Below, piece by piece: positions 5,142 through 13,684 of a DNA stretch of 25,476 nucleotides; within the stretch, counting starts at the first letter, position 1, and each line of letters starts with the position of its first letter. Below the pieces are notes generated by a model that did not search any database, had not been told where the DNA came from, and worked only from the letters and a program-made list of their open reading frames with translations. Location: the IMG/VR virus record IMGVR_UViG_3300010885_065766, positions 1 through 25,476 of that record. One strand, 5' to 3'. This DNA comes from a virus. The translations under genes were made by a program, and so were the position numbers.

Positions 5142-7854
5142 ATACACCTTTGGTGAATGCTTTGGACCGATCGATTCGGTGATCGCTCGCGCTAAGGCTA
5201 TAAACTGCCACCGACCTGCCATTTGCGATTTTGGCACTTGGGGTCACGTTCCTTTTTACAAAGCTGCGATGAAGGCTGAACTCGATCCGATCATGGGTGC
5301 GGAGTTGCCGATTGGCGATGAGGAAAGGTCTGTGAAGGTCTTGGCTAAGAATCAAGAAGGTTTGCGTGAGTTGTACAGGCTTAGTGCTGGTGCTTCTTAC
5401 GAAACTGAATTCTCAAACAACTTAATTGTGTTCCCATTCACTGCAGATCCTGAGAAAATAAAAGCAGCTGATTTTGTTTTGGATTTGCACCCACTGAACA
5501 AGGTGATCAATGAACGAAATATTGTGTTGGCGCAAAGACGGAAACTCCCTCTCTTTTTCATCTCTGATGTCAGGTATCCAGCTCCAACCGACCGCAGATA
5601 CGCCGAACTGTTGGGAGTTAGGCTCGGATCACATTCGCAACATTGGTTCTCTGAAGACGAAGTTATCTCAACCTACAGCGATTCAGTTCGCTGGCTAGAT
5701 ATATCTGAGCGAATAGAGTCCGTAACGCTTCCTGTGGCCAAAAATATGGTCGTAGGAGGCGATTTAGAAGCAGAGGCAAGGAAAGGTATCAACTGGCGGT
5801 TTCCAAATGGCTGGAGCGATGAATACGAGGCTAGGTTACAGCGAGAATTAGGTGTGATCAGGGAAAAACAGTTTGAATCTTACTTTTTGATGGTTTATGA
5901 CCTGATCCGCTGGGCGAGGGAGCGAATGCTTGTTGGTCCAGGACGTGGTTCATCATCAGGCTCGATCATTTGTTACTTGCTTGGCATCACCGAACTTGAC
6001 CCGATCGAGCATGGTTTGCTGTTCGAGCGATTTGTTGATGTGACCCGAATTGACTTACCCGATATCGACATGGACTTTCCAGGTGATCGGCGAGATGAGC
6101 TGTTTGTTTACCTCAAGCAAAAATATGGCTCAGAAAGCATCGCAAGACTAGGCAACGTCAACAGGATGAAGCCACGATCAATTTTGGCTCAGGTGGGCAA
6201 GCGTATGAAGATCCCTGTTTGGGAAACAACTGAAATACGCGACAACATGATCGAACGATCGTCAGGTGATTCGCGTGCAGCGTTTTGCTTGAATGATACA
6301 TTGGAAACTCTTAAAGCGGGAAGAGACCTACTTGAAAATCACCCAGGATTTAAGGACGCAGGAGCACTCGAGGGACACGCCTCGCATGCAGGAGTGCATT
6401 CTGCTGGGGTAATTATTTGCGACACGCCTGTGGCTGATTACTGCTCTGTAACAGGCGAAGGCATAGGTCAGATCGACAAGTACCAAGCTGAGTCGATTAA
6501 CCTCATGAAGCTGGACGTGCTGGGGCTGAAAACACTCGACATCGTTCAGGAAACGCTTGACGAAGTCGGAAAGAAAATTGAAGACATCGACGTCAACGCC
6601 AAAGAAATTTATGAGTTGCTCAACAGCCAAAAGATTACTGGGGTGTTTCAGCTTGAAGGTGATGCAGCAAGGCAATTGCTCAGGCAGTTCGAAGTTAGAG
6701 ATTTCAACGACATTGTTGCGCTGACTTCGTTGGCTCGTCCTGGACCACTTCAATCAGGCGGTGCAATGAAGTTTTTGGACATCCGCAACAACAAAGACAC
6801 ACCCTTTTATTATCACGAGCTGCATAAAAAGTGGACAGAGCAAACCGAAGGCATTGTCGTTTATCAGGAACAGATTTTGTTTTTGGGCAGAGACATTGGC
6901 TTGCTTGGCTGGCCAGAGTTGACAGCCTTGCGGAGAGCGATGAGTAAGTCGCTAGGCAAAGAGTATTTCGATCAGTTCAGGGATAAGTTTTTGCTGGGTG
7001 CAGAAAGCCAGAACATCGACCGCAACGCAGCGTCTGAGATTTGGAACTCAATGATGCACGCTGGCTCGTATGCATTCGTGAAAGCCCACGCAGCAGCGTA
7101 CTCTGTTATTTCTGCTTGGACAGCTTGGTTGAAGTATCACTACCCACTTCAGTTCTCAGCTGCATCGCTGCGCCACACCTCAGATGATGAGGCTGTTCTC
7201 AAGCTGCTCAGAGAAATAACTTCTGAAGGTTACAAGTATGTAGCATTCAACAAAGACTTTTCTGAAGCCTCTTGGGCAGCTAAAGGTGATGCCATTTATG
7301 GTGGGCTCATGGCGGTTCACGGTGTTGGTCCAAAGATGGCGCAAAAGATCCTCGCTGCAAGGAATGGTGGCAAACCATTGACACCTAGCATACTTGCCAA
7401 GCTTGAAACTCCTAAATTGAAATGGCCAGACCCATACCCATTTACTGCTCGTTTCGGCGATTGGTATGAAAACCCTAGGAGTCATGGGTTGAAAGATGGA
7501 TGGCAGCTAACTAAGTGCAACGACCTTGAGGCAGACGGGAAGGAGCATGTAGTCTTGGGCATCATGACGGAAAAGAACATACGTGACGCTATGGAAACTG
7601 GTAACGTGATCAAGCGTGGTGGCATCTCAACTGATTACGACTTGGAGTTTCGCTATTGGCTCAACATAACACTCAAAGATGATACAGGCTTGATGATCGC
7701 GACAGTCAGTAGGAAAGATTATCCTAAGCTAGGAAAAGAGATCCTCGAAACAGTGCCAGTTGGCGCTGCTGTTTTAGTTCGTGGGAAGATGGGTACGAAT
7801 GGTATCCGAAAATTGTACATTCAAAAATGGAAGGTGGTGAATGATGAGTCATAA
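5125..7854 (+). CDS. dnaE: C-family DNA polymerase (Pol III alpha / DnaE-like)
   Basis: Replicative polymerase of 909 residues counted from ATG 5125; an in-frame ATG at 5086 is possible but lies deeper in the exonuclease gene. Order of parts: an N-terminal PHP domain (LTRTEYTFGEC..., CDFGTWGHVPFYKAA), whose metal-site histidines are mostly lost; the palm with GPGRGSSSGS (~271-280) and PDIDMDF with catalytic D315 and D317; LMKLDVLGLKTL with the third Asp D464; FQLEGDAARQLL, ARPGPLQSGG; then FVKAHAAAYSVISAWTAWLK, a helix-hairpin-helix (HGVGPKMAQKIL) and an OB-like C-terminus (VLVRGKMGTNGIRKLYI). It is shorter than bacterial DnaE (~1160). The degenerate PHP domain fits the separate DEDDh exonuclease upstream supplying proofreading. 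Confidence 0.93.
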   Translation: MLTRTEYTFGECFGPIDSVIARAKAINCHRPAICDFGTWGHVPFYKAAMKAELDPIMGAELPIGDEERSVKVLAKNQEGLRELYRLSAGASYETEFSNNLIVFPFTADPEKIKAADFVLDLHPLNKVINERNIVLAQRRKLPLFFISDVRYPAPTDRRYAELLGVRLGSHSQHWFSEDEVISTYSDSVRWLDISERIESVTLPVAKNMVVGGDLEAEARKGINWRFPNGWSDEYEARLQRELGVIREKQFESYFLMVYDLIRWARERMLVGPGRGSSSGSIICYLLGITELDPIEHGLLFERFVDVTRIDLPDIDMDFPGDRRDELFVYLKQKYGSESIARLGNVNRMKPRSILAQVGKRMKIPVWETTEIRDNMIERSSGDSRAAFCLNDTLETLKAGRDLLENHPGFKDAGALEGHASHAGVHSAGVIICDTPVADYCSVTGEGIGQIDKYQAESINLMKLDVLGLKTLDIVQETLDEVGKKIEDIDVNAKEIYELLNSQKITGVFQLEGDAARQLLRQFEVRDFNDIVALTSLARPGPLQSGGAMKFLDIRNNKDTPFYYHELHKKWTEQTEGIVVYQEQILFLGRDIGLLGWPELTALRRAMSKSLGKEYFDQFRDKFLLGAESQNIDRNAASEIWNSMMHAGSYAFVKAHAAAYSVISAWTAWLKYHYPLQFSAASLRHTSDDEAVLKLLREITSEGYKYVAFNKDFSEASWAAKGDAIYGGLMAVHGVGPKMAQKILAARNGGKPLTPSILAKLETPKLKWPDPYPFTARFGDWYENPRSHGLKDGWQLTKCNDLEADGKEHVVLGIMTEKNIRDAMETGNVIKRGGISTDYDLEFRYWLNITLKDDTGLMIATVSRKDYPKLGKEILETVPVGAAVLVRGKMGTNGIRKLYIQKWKVVNDES

Positions 7855-7999
7855 AGATATAAGACAGTCTTATGAGGAGTGGCTTAAATTGCTCGAAGAA
7901 ACAGGTAATAAAGATCTTCTAGATGACCACTTTAATGTTTGGCTTGAGGCTTGGCATGTTGCTTCAGTTCTTGCTCATGAAAAAAAAGCCCAGCACTAG
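7841..7999 (+). CDS. 52-aa hypothetical protein at the end of the replication block
   Basis: ATG at 7841 lies 14 bases inside the polymerase gene, with AAGGTGG (7831-7837) as a ribosome site; a second ATG follows at once. The product is an acidic/aromatic helical peptide (YEEWLKLLEE, FNVWLEAWHVASVLAHEKK). It ends at TAG 7997-7999, inside the loop of the hairpin that terminates the opposite strand, so its last six codons are also terminator DNA. The codon pattern and tight overlap support a real gene, but I do not recognise a family. Confidence 0.65.
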   Translation: MMSHKDIRQSYEEWLKLLEETGNKDLLDDHFNVWLEAWHVASVLAHEKKAQH

Positions 8000-8006
8000 G
8001 CTGGGC
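7981..8006 (-). terminator. intrinsic terminator of the minus-strand late block
   Basis: GCCCAGC (7988-7994) pairs perfectly with GCTGGGC (8000-8006) around a 5-base loop. On the minus strand the stem is followed directly by seven Ts (7987-7981). This is a GC-rich 7-bp stem plus U-tract 36 bases downstream of the last late gene's stop (8042), a textbook Rho-independent terminator for right-to-left transcription. For + strand transcripts only four to five As follow, so it is not a good terminator in that direction. Confidence 0.85.
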
Positions 8007-8009
8007 AAA

Positions 8010-8035
8010 AACCTCTGGAAGGAGTCACAGAGGTT
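8010..8035. other. second hairpin at the convergence point
   Basis: AACCTCTG (8010-8017) pairs perfectly with CAGAGGTT (8028-8035), an 8-bp stem with a 10-base loop GAAGGAGTCA. It has no U-tract on either strand. It may slow + strand polymerases arriving from the replication block, protect the 3' end of the late mRNA after processing, or be a recognition site. The loop contains an AAGGAG Shine-Dalgarno-like sequence but no start codon follows on the + strand at suitable spacing. Confidence 0.6.
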
Positions 8036-8041
8036 CACACA

Positions 8042-9166
8042 TTAATGTTTTATCGCGCGATAAGCCTGATAGCCCATTTCTGGAAGCTGCATCCCAAAAC
8101 CAATCGCTTTGGCTGCGGGATGCGGAAACATACTAATACCACCGCCGACTCCAGCCATTAAGGCTAAAGTTCCTTCTGTTATGAGACCTTTATGGTAGGC
8201 ATCATAAGCATGCGCCAGCTCAGCACCAGAAAGAGCACCAGAAAGGATATTAAAGTAAGGCAGCCTACCAAGATTGTAACCAACTCTTTGCAAAACACTT
8301 GGTTTAGCTTTTTCGAGTTCTGCGAGTTTAGCAGCCGCACCAGAATGGGCTGCCTCAGCTGTTGTTACCGCATTTTGAGATTTAATTACCGTGTTTGGAG
8401 TTTTGGATCGCTCTAGTTTCAGTTTCGCTGCGGCTGCTTCTCTAATCGCTTGCTGGTGAGCAGCCTCAGCTTGCTGAAGTTTTTTAATCGCTTCCAATTG
8501 CTCTGGCGTGTGCACTGGCGCATTGGCTAGCTCTGCAGGCACTAGCAAACGGCTATTCCTAACAAAATTAGGATCATTCCCGCCCAAATGTTTAAACTCT
8601 TTTACACCTTCAAGCCCACGCTGAACTTTGTTTGCTTGACGTATTTCAGACATTTTGTCTGCGTGGCTTTCAGTACCACGGGAAAATTTTGGAGGTTCAG
8701 GTTCAGCAGAAGGTGCAATTTGAACTGGCTCAGGTAAAACATTTAAAGACCTAGCTTGATTTGTAGCTGCATTAAATTCTTGCGAAGCATTATGAAGTGC
8801 AGCATCAGCGGCAGCCTTTTCAAGACGCATTTTTTCAAGCTCTTGAGCGTAATTTTGCTGATGGGTCGATAAGGTGTTTTGCTGCGCTTCTAGCATAGCT
8901 CTTTTTGCAGCTAAGTCAGACTGAGCAGGGATTAGATTTGGGTTAACAGGTTTTTCAACCGGAGCACCAAGAACTTTACCTGCAACAGCACCAGCCAAAC
9001 CACCGCCCAATTCATTCATAGAATCTGAAGCTGGTTCTTGATTAACCACAGGAGCAGCCCCACCCGCATTATTAGTGGTCGGTGCAGCTTTTAAAGAGAA
9101 ATTTCCTTCTTGGTCGTGCAGCTCTGGAAGGATATCTGATAATTCTGATTTGTTTTTTTGATCCAT
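8042..9166 (-). CDS. putative internal virion / DNA-ejection protein, 374 aa
   Basis: Last gene of the late block. Residues ~1-85 are low-complexity and acidic/Gly-Ala rich with a short hydrophobic patch (GGGLAGAVAGKVLG). Residues ~85-125 and ~225-290 are strong Ala/Lys/Glu/Gln coiled-coil helices (AKRAMLEAQQNTLSTHQQNY; KKLQQAEAAHQQAIREAAAA). The C-terminal ~75 residues contain hydrophobic Gly/Ala-rich helices (FNILSGALSGAELAHAY; GTLALMAGVGGGISMF) that could insert in a membrane. The start is ATG 9166, with GGAAGG upstream overlapping the previous gene's stop. No family is recognised by motif. The coiled-coil plus amphipathic composition and the position after other such genes suggest a protein carried in the capsid and released with the DNA. 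Confidence 0.65.
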   Translation of the reverse strand: MDQKNKSELSDILPELHDQEGNFSLKAAPTTNNAGGAAPVVNQEPASDSMNELGGGLAGAVAGKVLGAPVEKPVNPNLIPAQSDLAAKRAMLEAQQNTLSTHQQNYAQELEKMRLEKAAADAALHNASQEFNAATNQARSLNVLPEPVQIAPSAEPEPPKFSRGTESHADKMSEIRQANKVQRGLEGVKEFKHLGGNDPNFVRNSRLLVPAELANAPVHTPEQLEAIKKLQQAEAAHQQAIREAAAAKLKLERSKTPNTVIKSQNAVTTAEAAHSGAAAKLAELEKAKPSVLQRVGYNLGRLPYFNILSGALSGAELAHAYDAYHKGLITEGTLALMAGVGGGISMFPHPAAKAIGFGMQLPEMGYQAYRAIKH

Positions 9167-9169
9167 AAT

Positions 9170-10732
9170 TTACCTTCCGAATGGTGATTTAGAAACTAAA
9201 TCACGATAAGTTGCATTCATCCGATCAACAACACTTTTATAATCAGACGACTTGAAGAAAGAAGCTGTAGTTGCTTTTGGGTGAGATTCAAAATAATTTA
9301 ATTGCGTTTCATACATTTCGTTCATGTACTTATTTACAATTTTGTTTTTGGCAGCTAAGTAAGTTATAAACTGAGCTGGGTCAGTCATTTTGAATCCAGG
9401 TTCAGCCATTTTCTGTGCATCAAAAGTACTGATTGATGGACCAAAAATCGACTTGCCATTTTTCATTACTTCTTGATTCAAATCAGACATAAGCTGCATT
9501 ATGTTACGAGCAACAGCTTGCTTTTCCGGAGTTAATTTTAATTTCGTCAACGCTTCAGAAACAGGAACATTTAATCGACCAACAGGTGTGTCAATTCCGC
9601 TTTCAGCAGCTTGAAGAAGTGCATACATTGGTCCTTGATGAGTAAGCATGGCAACAACATCAGGGTTATTTTTTGCAAGACCAATCAACTCACCATACTT
9701 TGCATCATTCAGCTGATAGGTGTTGTAATCATGCGCAGCAATAAGATCATGCTTAGCAAGGTAAGGTTTTGTTCTAGCCTCTTGTTCTTTAGCTTGGCGT
9801 TCAATTTCAGACTTTGCAGCTTCTTGCTGAATTGCTCGCTGCAATGCAGGCGAATCACTTGCCCTAACTTGCCCTTCTTTTAAAAGAGCAACACCCCCCG
9901 CAGGTGCTTCTTGTGGCTGAGCAGCCATAACTTGCCCTTCCTCTAAATTTGCTTTTGAGCTAGGAAGATTAGGAGCAGGAAAATTTGGGAAAGTTGGTGG
10001 AACCACAGGTTTGATACCTAATTTAGCAGCCTCAGTTGGTCCAACTTTGTCAATAAATTCACTAACAGCAACAGCAGCTTTTGTTGCGTCATTACCTGCT
10101 TGCAATATTTTTATCTGCAATTCTACGTAAGATTGCTGAAGTTTAATTTCTTCAATTTGATTAGAAAATTTATGCTGGCTTTTTGATTCATCTAAAGTGC
10201 CCTGCGCAATATCAGTTTTCCGACCTTCGTTAGTTAGCGTGTAATGTTCTTTGGCAAGAGCGCCGACTTCAGGATCTGTCGCAGTTATAGCAATGATAAC
10301 TCTGGGGTCTAAAGTTTTCATTTTCTGTTGCATTTGATCTGATACATTTCCAGAAGTCAAACTTCTTGCAACAATTTGCGGATCTTCACCCAAAGCATAG
10401 CCAAGCATTTGCATAGCCTTAGCTTGATTTTGGATTTTGTATTTTCCTTGCTCGAGCTGAGCACGCATCATGGCGATGTTCGGTGCCCTTTCCTGCTGCT
10501 GCTCGATGTCTTTACCGACAACACCCGCAGCGTTTCCGATAGCTTCACCAAAGCTACCTGTTTTTCCAGGATTGAAAAATGCCTGAGAAATTGCAAACAT
10601 GTTAGGTTTGTTTCTCTGCTCTAGCGAGTTTATGATGTTCTCATAACCTGCGATAGTTTTGTTCTGCGCTTCCGGATCCAAAGAAGAGGAAAGTGGAGCT
10701 GCAGGTAGTGCTACGTTGTCTTTAGCTGCCAT
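9170..10732 (-). CDS. putative internal virion protein, 520 aa
   Basis: The protein is helical, rich in Ala, Gln and Lys, and has no signal peptide. Residues ~40-110 (FAISQAFFNPGKTGSFGEAI, then EQQQERAPNIAMMRAQLEQG) resemble the N-terminal part of phage internal virion proteins that begin with a Gly-bearing helix and a coiled coil. Another coiled coil lies around ~190-215 (NQIEEIKLQQSYVELQIKIL). The C-terminal ~180 residues (from ALLQAAESGIDTPVGRLNVP) form a more globular helical domain with TYRDLVSK near its end. The start ATG 10732 is preceded by AAGGAAAG. It lies 3 bases upstream of the 374-aa gene in transcription order. Ejection role is inferred from context. Confidence 0.65.
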   Translation of the reverse strand: MAAKDNVALPAAPLSSSLDPEAQNKTIAGYENIINSLEQRNKPNMFAISQAFFNPGKTGSFGEAIGNAAGVVGKDIEQQQERAPNIAMMRAQLEQGKYKIQNQAKAMQMLGYALGEDPQIVARSLTSGNVSDQMQQKMKTLDPRVIIAITATDPEVGALAKEHYTLTNEGRKTDIAQGTLDESKSQHKFSNQIEEIKLQQSYVELQIKILQAGNDATKAAVAVSEFIDKVGPTEAAKLGIKPVVPPTFPNFPAPNLPSSKANLEEGQVMAAQPQEAPAGGVALLKEGQVRASDSPALQRAIQQEAAKSEIERQAKEQEARTKPYLAKHDLIAAHDYNTYQLNDAKYGELIGLAKNNPDVVAMLTHQGPMYALLQAAESGIDTPVGRLNVPVSEALTKLKLTPEKQAVARNIMQLMSDLNQEVMKNGKSIFGPSISTFDAQKMAEPGFKMTDPAQFITYLAAKNKIVNKYMNEMYETQLNYFESHPKATTASFFKSSDYKSVVDRMNATYRDLVSKSPFGR

Positions 10733-10741
10733 GATCTTTCC

Positions 10742-11773
10742 TTAAACGACGTAATTGTCGCCAGAGTAATAACCGCTGTTGTTATAATCATTACCAGCGT
10801 TGTCATTAAGATTATTATAATAATCCTGATCTATTAGAGGGTTGTTTCTGTTAAAATTAGGGTCGCTCACTGGGTCACCCATAGCGTTGTAAGTGATTCC
10901 ATTTATAGTTGTTGTACCTTGCAACTCACCATTGACCGAAGTTGTCCCAGCTGCTGTATTGTTTGTCGGTGCAGCATTACCACCTGCTCCAGAACTACCA
11001 CCTGTTATATAATTCCAAACCGAACTTACTGGTTTGGAAAGGTCAATATCTTTCAATGCAGATGCAAGTCCAGGAATTATATCTTTAAGACCTGTGGCCA
11101 ACGTGCCCATACCTGCAATTTGAGCCAGCGGAGAAGCACTGTAAGCTCCAGGAACTGGTCCTGTGTAGGTCTGACTTGTTGAAGTAGGTATGGTTAAACC
11201 TTTTAGCAATGCAGCTTCATTGCTTAGTTGTTGCATCGGGTACAACTCTTTGTTTTGAAGCGATTGCTGTCTTTCCTTGCCAAGAGTATTTTGCGTGTTT
11301 ATACCTTGAATAGCATTCAGAAAATCTTGTTGGTTGGCTTGAGATTGCTGAGCTTGGGTTGCTATATTTGCATTTGAAATAACACTTCCTAAAGCACCAG
11401 CACCGCGAGAAGAGCCAAACTGACCCGAGCCTGCAATACCCGCAACTGCATTGGGAGCTAGCGTTGTCGCAATGTTTTGCTGGTTCAAATTACCCAATGC
11501 ATTCGCAAGTCCAGAGCCAGAGTTAAGACGCGAGGCAGCGTCGTAGGCTTGATTTTGTAAACCTGTTTGCCCAACATAATTAGAACCTTGAGCTGTTTGC
11601 GCAGCTTCAGTTCCAATTTGCTGAATTGCGTCCATGTACCATTGCGGTACTGTGGTCGCTGTGCCAGAGGTCGTCGTTATGTTTGGCAGTGCTTTGCCTT
11701 GAAACAAACTGCCACCTGTTTTTTCAGAGCCAGCAGTCGCCAATGGCGCTGGCGGTACGTAATTAAGTGCCAT
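10742..11773 (-). CDS. putative structural / DNA-ejection protein, Gln/Asn/Gly-rich, 343 aa
   Basis: Composition is dominated by Ala, Gly, Asn, Gln and Thr. The N-terminal two thirds are a predicted helical region with Gln/Asn-rich heptads (LNQQNIATTLAPNAVAGIAG; QAQQSQANQQDFLNAIQGIN), and QFGSSRGAGALGS lies in the middle, a pattern seen in many phage ejection or tail-needle-associated proteins. The C-terminus (from ~265) is a disordered Asn/Tyr/Asp-rich tail (NNLNDNAGNDYNNSGYYSGD). Stop and start of the flanking genes are 2-9 bases away, with the junction TAATCATG at 11771-11778. Function is inferred from composition and order only. Confidence 0.65.
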   Translation of the reverse strand: MALNYVPPAPLATAGSEKTGGSLFQGKALPNITTTSGTATTVPQWYMDAIQQIGTEAAQTAQGSNYVGQTGLQNQAYDAASRLNSGSGLANALGNLNQQNIATTLAPNAVAGIAGSGQFGSSRGAGALGSVISNANIATQAQQSQANQQDFLNAIQGINTQNTLGKERQQSLQNKELYPMQQLSNEAALLKGLTIPTSTSQTYTGPVPGAYSASPLAQIAGMGTLATGLKDIIPGLASALKDIDLSKPVSSVWNYITGGSSGAGGNAAPTNNTAAGTTSVNGELQGTTTINGITYNAMGDPVSDPNFNRNNPLIDQDYYNNLNDNAGNDYNNSGYYSGDNYVV

Positions 11774-11775
11774 GA

Positions 11776-13683
11776 TTAACCTTTCGTCATTGTGCTAACA
11801 CCGTGTCGCTTGATCGCTTTTTTCATATATTGTAGCGGAGCAGCGGGAGGTGGTATTTTATCATTGGGAGCGGATCGCTTGTGCTCTCTTAATGCTTCTC
11901 TAAAGTGATCCAGCAATTTTGCACCCGCATCGGAACTTCCATTCCCTAGCGAAGCGACTGTGTCTGCATCGAACACATATTCGCCATCAGCCAACATAGC
12001 AGGGACATCATCAGACTGGCCATCGCCGTGACCTTTTACATAATGACCTGTCGCCCCAGTTATAAACACAGGAGCTTTCGGAAGAGCACCGCCATTTTTC
12101 ATAGCAACAACTCCACCATCTTTGTAAAATGCAGTTTTGTTCCCTCCGTTTTCCATCAAAGACAAAAGTATCCTAGGGTCGACGTTTTCAAGCTGAGGAT
12201 ATTGATTGATCTGGTCTTGTAGCTGAGGATACATCGACATAACTCCTTCCATTGTTAATTTGGGAGCTGGATTTCCATAAGGAGTCGAAGAAGATAATGT
12301 AGAGCTTAAACCAGATTCTTTCATTGGGCTTATACCTGTGTCTGCACCGTAAGAGGAAACTTTTGTTTGCTGCGGAAGTCCATAAAGATCAATAGAAGCC
12401 AAAGGATTAGGAGCGTTTTGAAACGTGCCTTGAATTGATCCAGGAGAAGCACTTTGCATCGTTGGTGTTGCGATTGGCGCAGCCAATGCTTGCTGTGTAA
12501 AATTACTTGGAGCTTGTTGTGTAAAATTGTTTTGAGCTTGCTGTGGACGCTGAGTTGGAAGGTGACCAGCATTTTGCTGAGGATTCTTTTTCCCAAGCAA
12601 GTCAGCAGTTTCATACCTAGCCACACCCCCAGCCAAACTGCTAATCGCTCTGTTGGCGTTGGGGCTTGTCGTTAAATCGTTTGTTGCACCTTCAGCAGCG
12701 CCACCTGCAGCGTTTATTAAAGCACCAGTGATAGGGTCTTGCTTGTGCAGCAAAGCACCTGTCGCTCCCTGAACTGCACCATTGATCGCACCTTGTTGCA
12801 CTGGGGAAAACAGTGGATTACCATTGGCGTCTTTTGCTGCAGTTACCATCGAAGTAGCACCGCCAACACCGCCAGTAACACCTCCTGTTAGCAACGCTTG
12901 ACCAACGTCTCCGTGATGCAGCGCAGCACCTGTACCTGAGCCAACAGCTCCCGCACCAGCGCCAGAAATAATCGGGTTGTATCCGTATTGAGTTAACACA
13001 TTTCCAGTGCCACCCCCAACGCCACCTGACAAAGCACCTTTCGAAATTTCTTCTAAGTTAAGTCCTTTGCCACTTATAAGACTTCTAAGACCAGACTGAG
13101 TTGCTCCTTTAAGAGCACCCTGCCCCGCTGCTTTTAATAGCTTGCTTGTGTTTAATGGGCTAGTTGATCTGTCTTCAATTGGCGCATCAGGACTACTGCC
13201 AGAAACATCTGTAACGCCTGCGTCTGTTGGAAGTGCGCCAACTTGATCTGAACCTAATGCCGCTACATTATCACTAGCAGCGTTTGCTATATCTGGAGAA
13301 AGAATTGCAGTGTTACCCGCCTCTTCTGCAAAAATGGAGGAGGTGTCAGGTGCATTAACGTATTCAGAAATGCCCTCTGCAATACCTTGAGTCGCGAAAG
13401 AAGTGGCTGCAGATTTTAAACTCGCTCCAAAATCGCCAGTGCGAGCGTATGTATCAACGCCATCAATCAAAGGGATCAATTCTGGATTGCCAGTCGCGAT
13501 CGCTGCTATTTTTGCAATCGTGCCAATTGGGTCGTTAAGAGCTGCTTGAACTGTGTTTGCAACAAAGTTACCTACGTGTTCAACTGCTTTGCCGACAGCA
13601 TTAACGACATTGTCAACAGCTTTACCAACGCCATGAATAGCGTCATCAACAAACCCTAAACCTATGTGACTGAAGAATCCCAT
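11776..13683 (-). CDS. glycine-zipper internal virion protein with conserved C-terminal phage motif, 635 aa
   Basis: The N-terminal ~45 residues form a membrane-active amphipathic helix (HGVGKAVDNVVNAVGKAVEH). Residues ~190-340 are one long glycine-zipper region (SGGVGGGTGNVLTQYGYN, GAGAGAVGSGTGAALH, INGAVQGATGALL), typical of proteins that insert into or cross membranes. Residues ~340-480 are a Gln/Pro/Ser-rich linker with a short tandem repeat. The C-terminus (~550-603) carries GHGDGQSDDVPAMLADGEYV then ALGN/SLGNGS...GAKLLD, a motif common at the end of phage structural proteins. Inferred role: an ejection protein that forms part of the DNA conduit. ATG 13683 is preceded by GGGAGG. Confidence 0.72.
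   Translation of the reverse strand: MGFFSHIGLGFVDDAIHGVGKAVDNVVNAVGKAVEHVGNFVANTVQAALNDPIGTIAKIAAIATGNPELIPLIDGVDTYARTGDFGASLKSAATSFATQGIAEGISEYVNAPDTSSIFAEEAGNTAILSPDIANAASDNVAALGSDQVGALPTDAGVTDVSGSSPDAPIEDRSTSPLNTSKLLKAAGQGALKGATQSGLRSLISGKGLNLEEISKGALSGGVGGGTGNVLTQYGYNPIISGAGAGAVGSGTGAALHHGDVGQALLTGGVTGGVGGATSMVTAAKDANGNPLFSPVQQGAINGAVQGATGALLHKQDPITGALINAAGGAAEGATNDLTTSPNANRAISSLAGGVARYETADLLGKKNPQQNAGHLPTQRPQQAQNNFTQQAPSNFTQQALAAPIATPTMQSASPGSIQGTFQNAPNPLASIDLYGLPQQTKVSSYGADTGISPMKESGLSSTLSSSTPYGNPAPKLTMEGVMSMYPQLQDQINQYPQLENVDPRILLSLMENGGNKTAFYKDGGVVAMKNGGALPKAPVFITGATGHYVKGHGDGQSDDVPAMLADGEYVFDADTVASLGNGSSDAGAKLLDHFREALREHKRSAPNDKIPPPAAPLQYMKKAIKRHGVSTMTKG
12488..12547 (-). repeat. 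24-bp tandem repeat in the linker of the 635-aa protein
   Basis: GCTTGCTGTGTAAAATTACT recurs as GCTTGTTGTGTAAAATTGTT exactly 24 bases later (starts 12488, 12512), with a partial third unit from 12536. It encodes an 8-residue repeat (NNFTQQAP / SNFTQQAL). It is in frame, so it only changes linker length; likely slipped-strand expansion. Confidence 0.75.
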
Positions 13684-13684
13684 A

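Noticed and set aside
8010-8035. Rho-independent terminator for the + strand
   Set aside because: Good stem but no U-tract follows on either strand; kept only as a hairpin of unknown role.
9611-9883. 90-aa Cys/Leu-rich + strand frame
   Set aside because: It is antisense to the 520-aa gene with no ribosome site and no recognisable domain.
12488-12547. CRISPR-like or origin-like repeat
   Set aside because: Only two and a half 24-bp units, in frame inside a coding linker, with no unique spacers.
12330-12626. 98-aa open frame on the - strand, another frame
   Set aside because: It lies within the 635-aa gene's linker and arises from the tandem repeat and Gln-rich codons.
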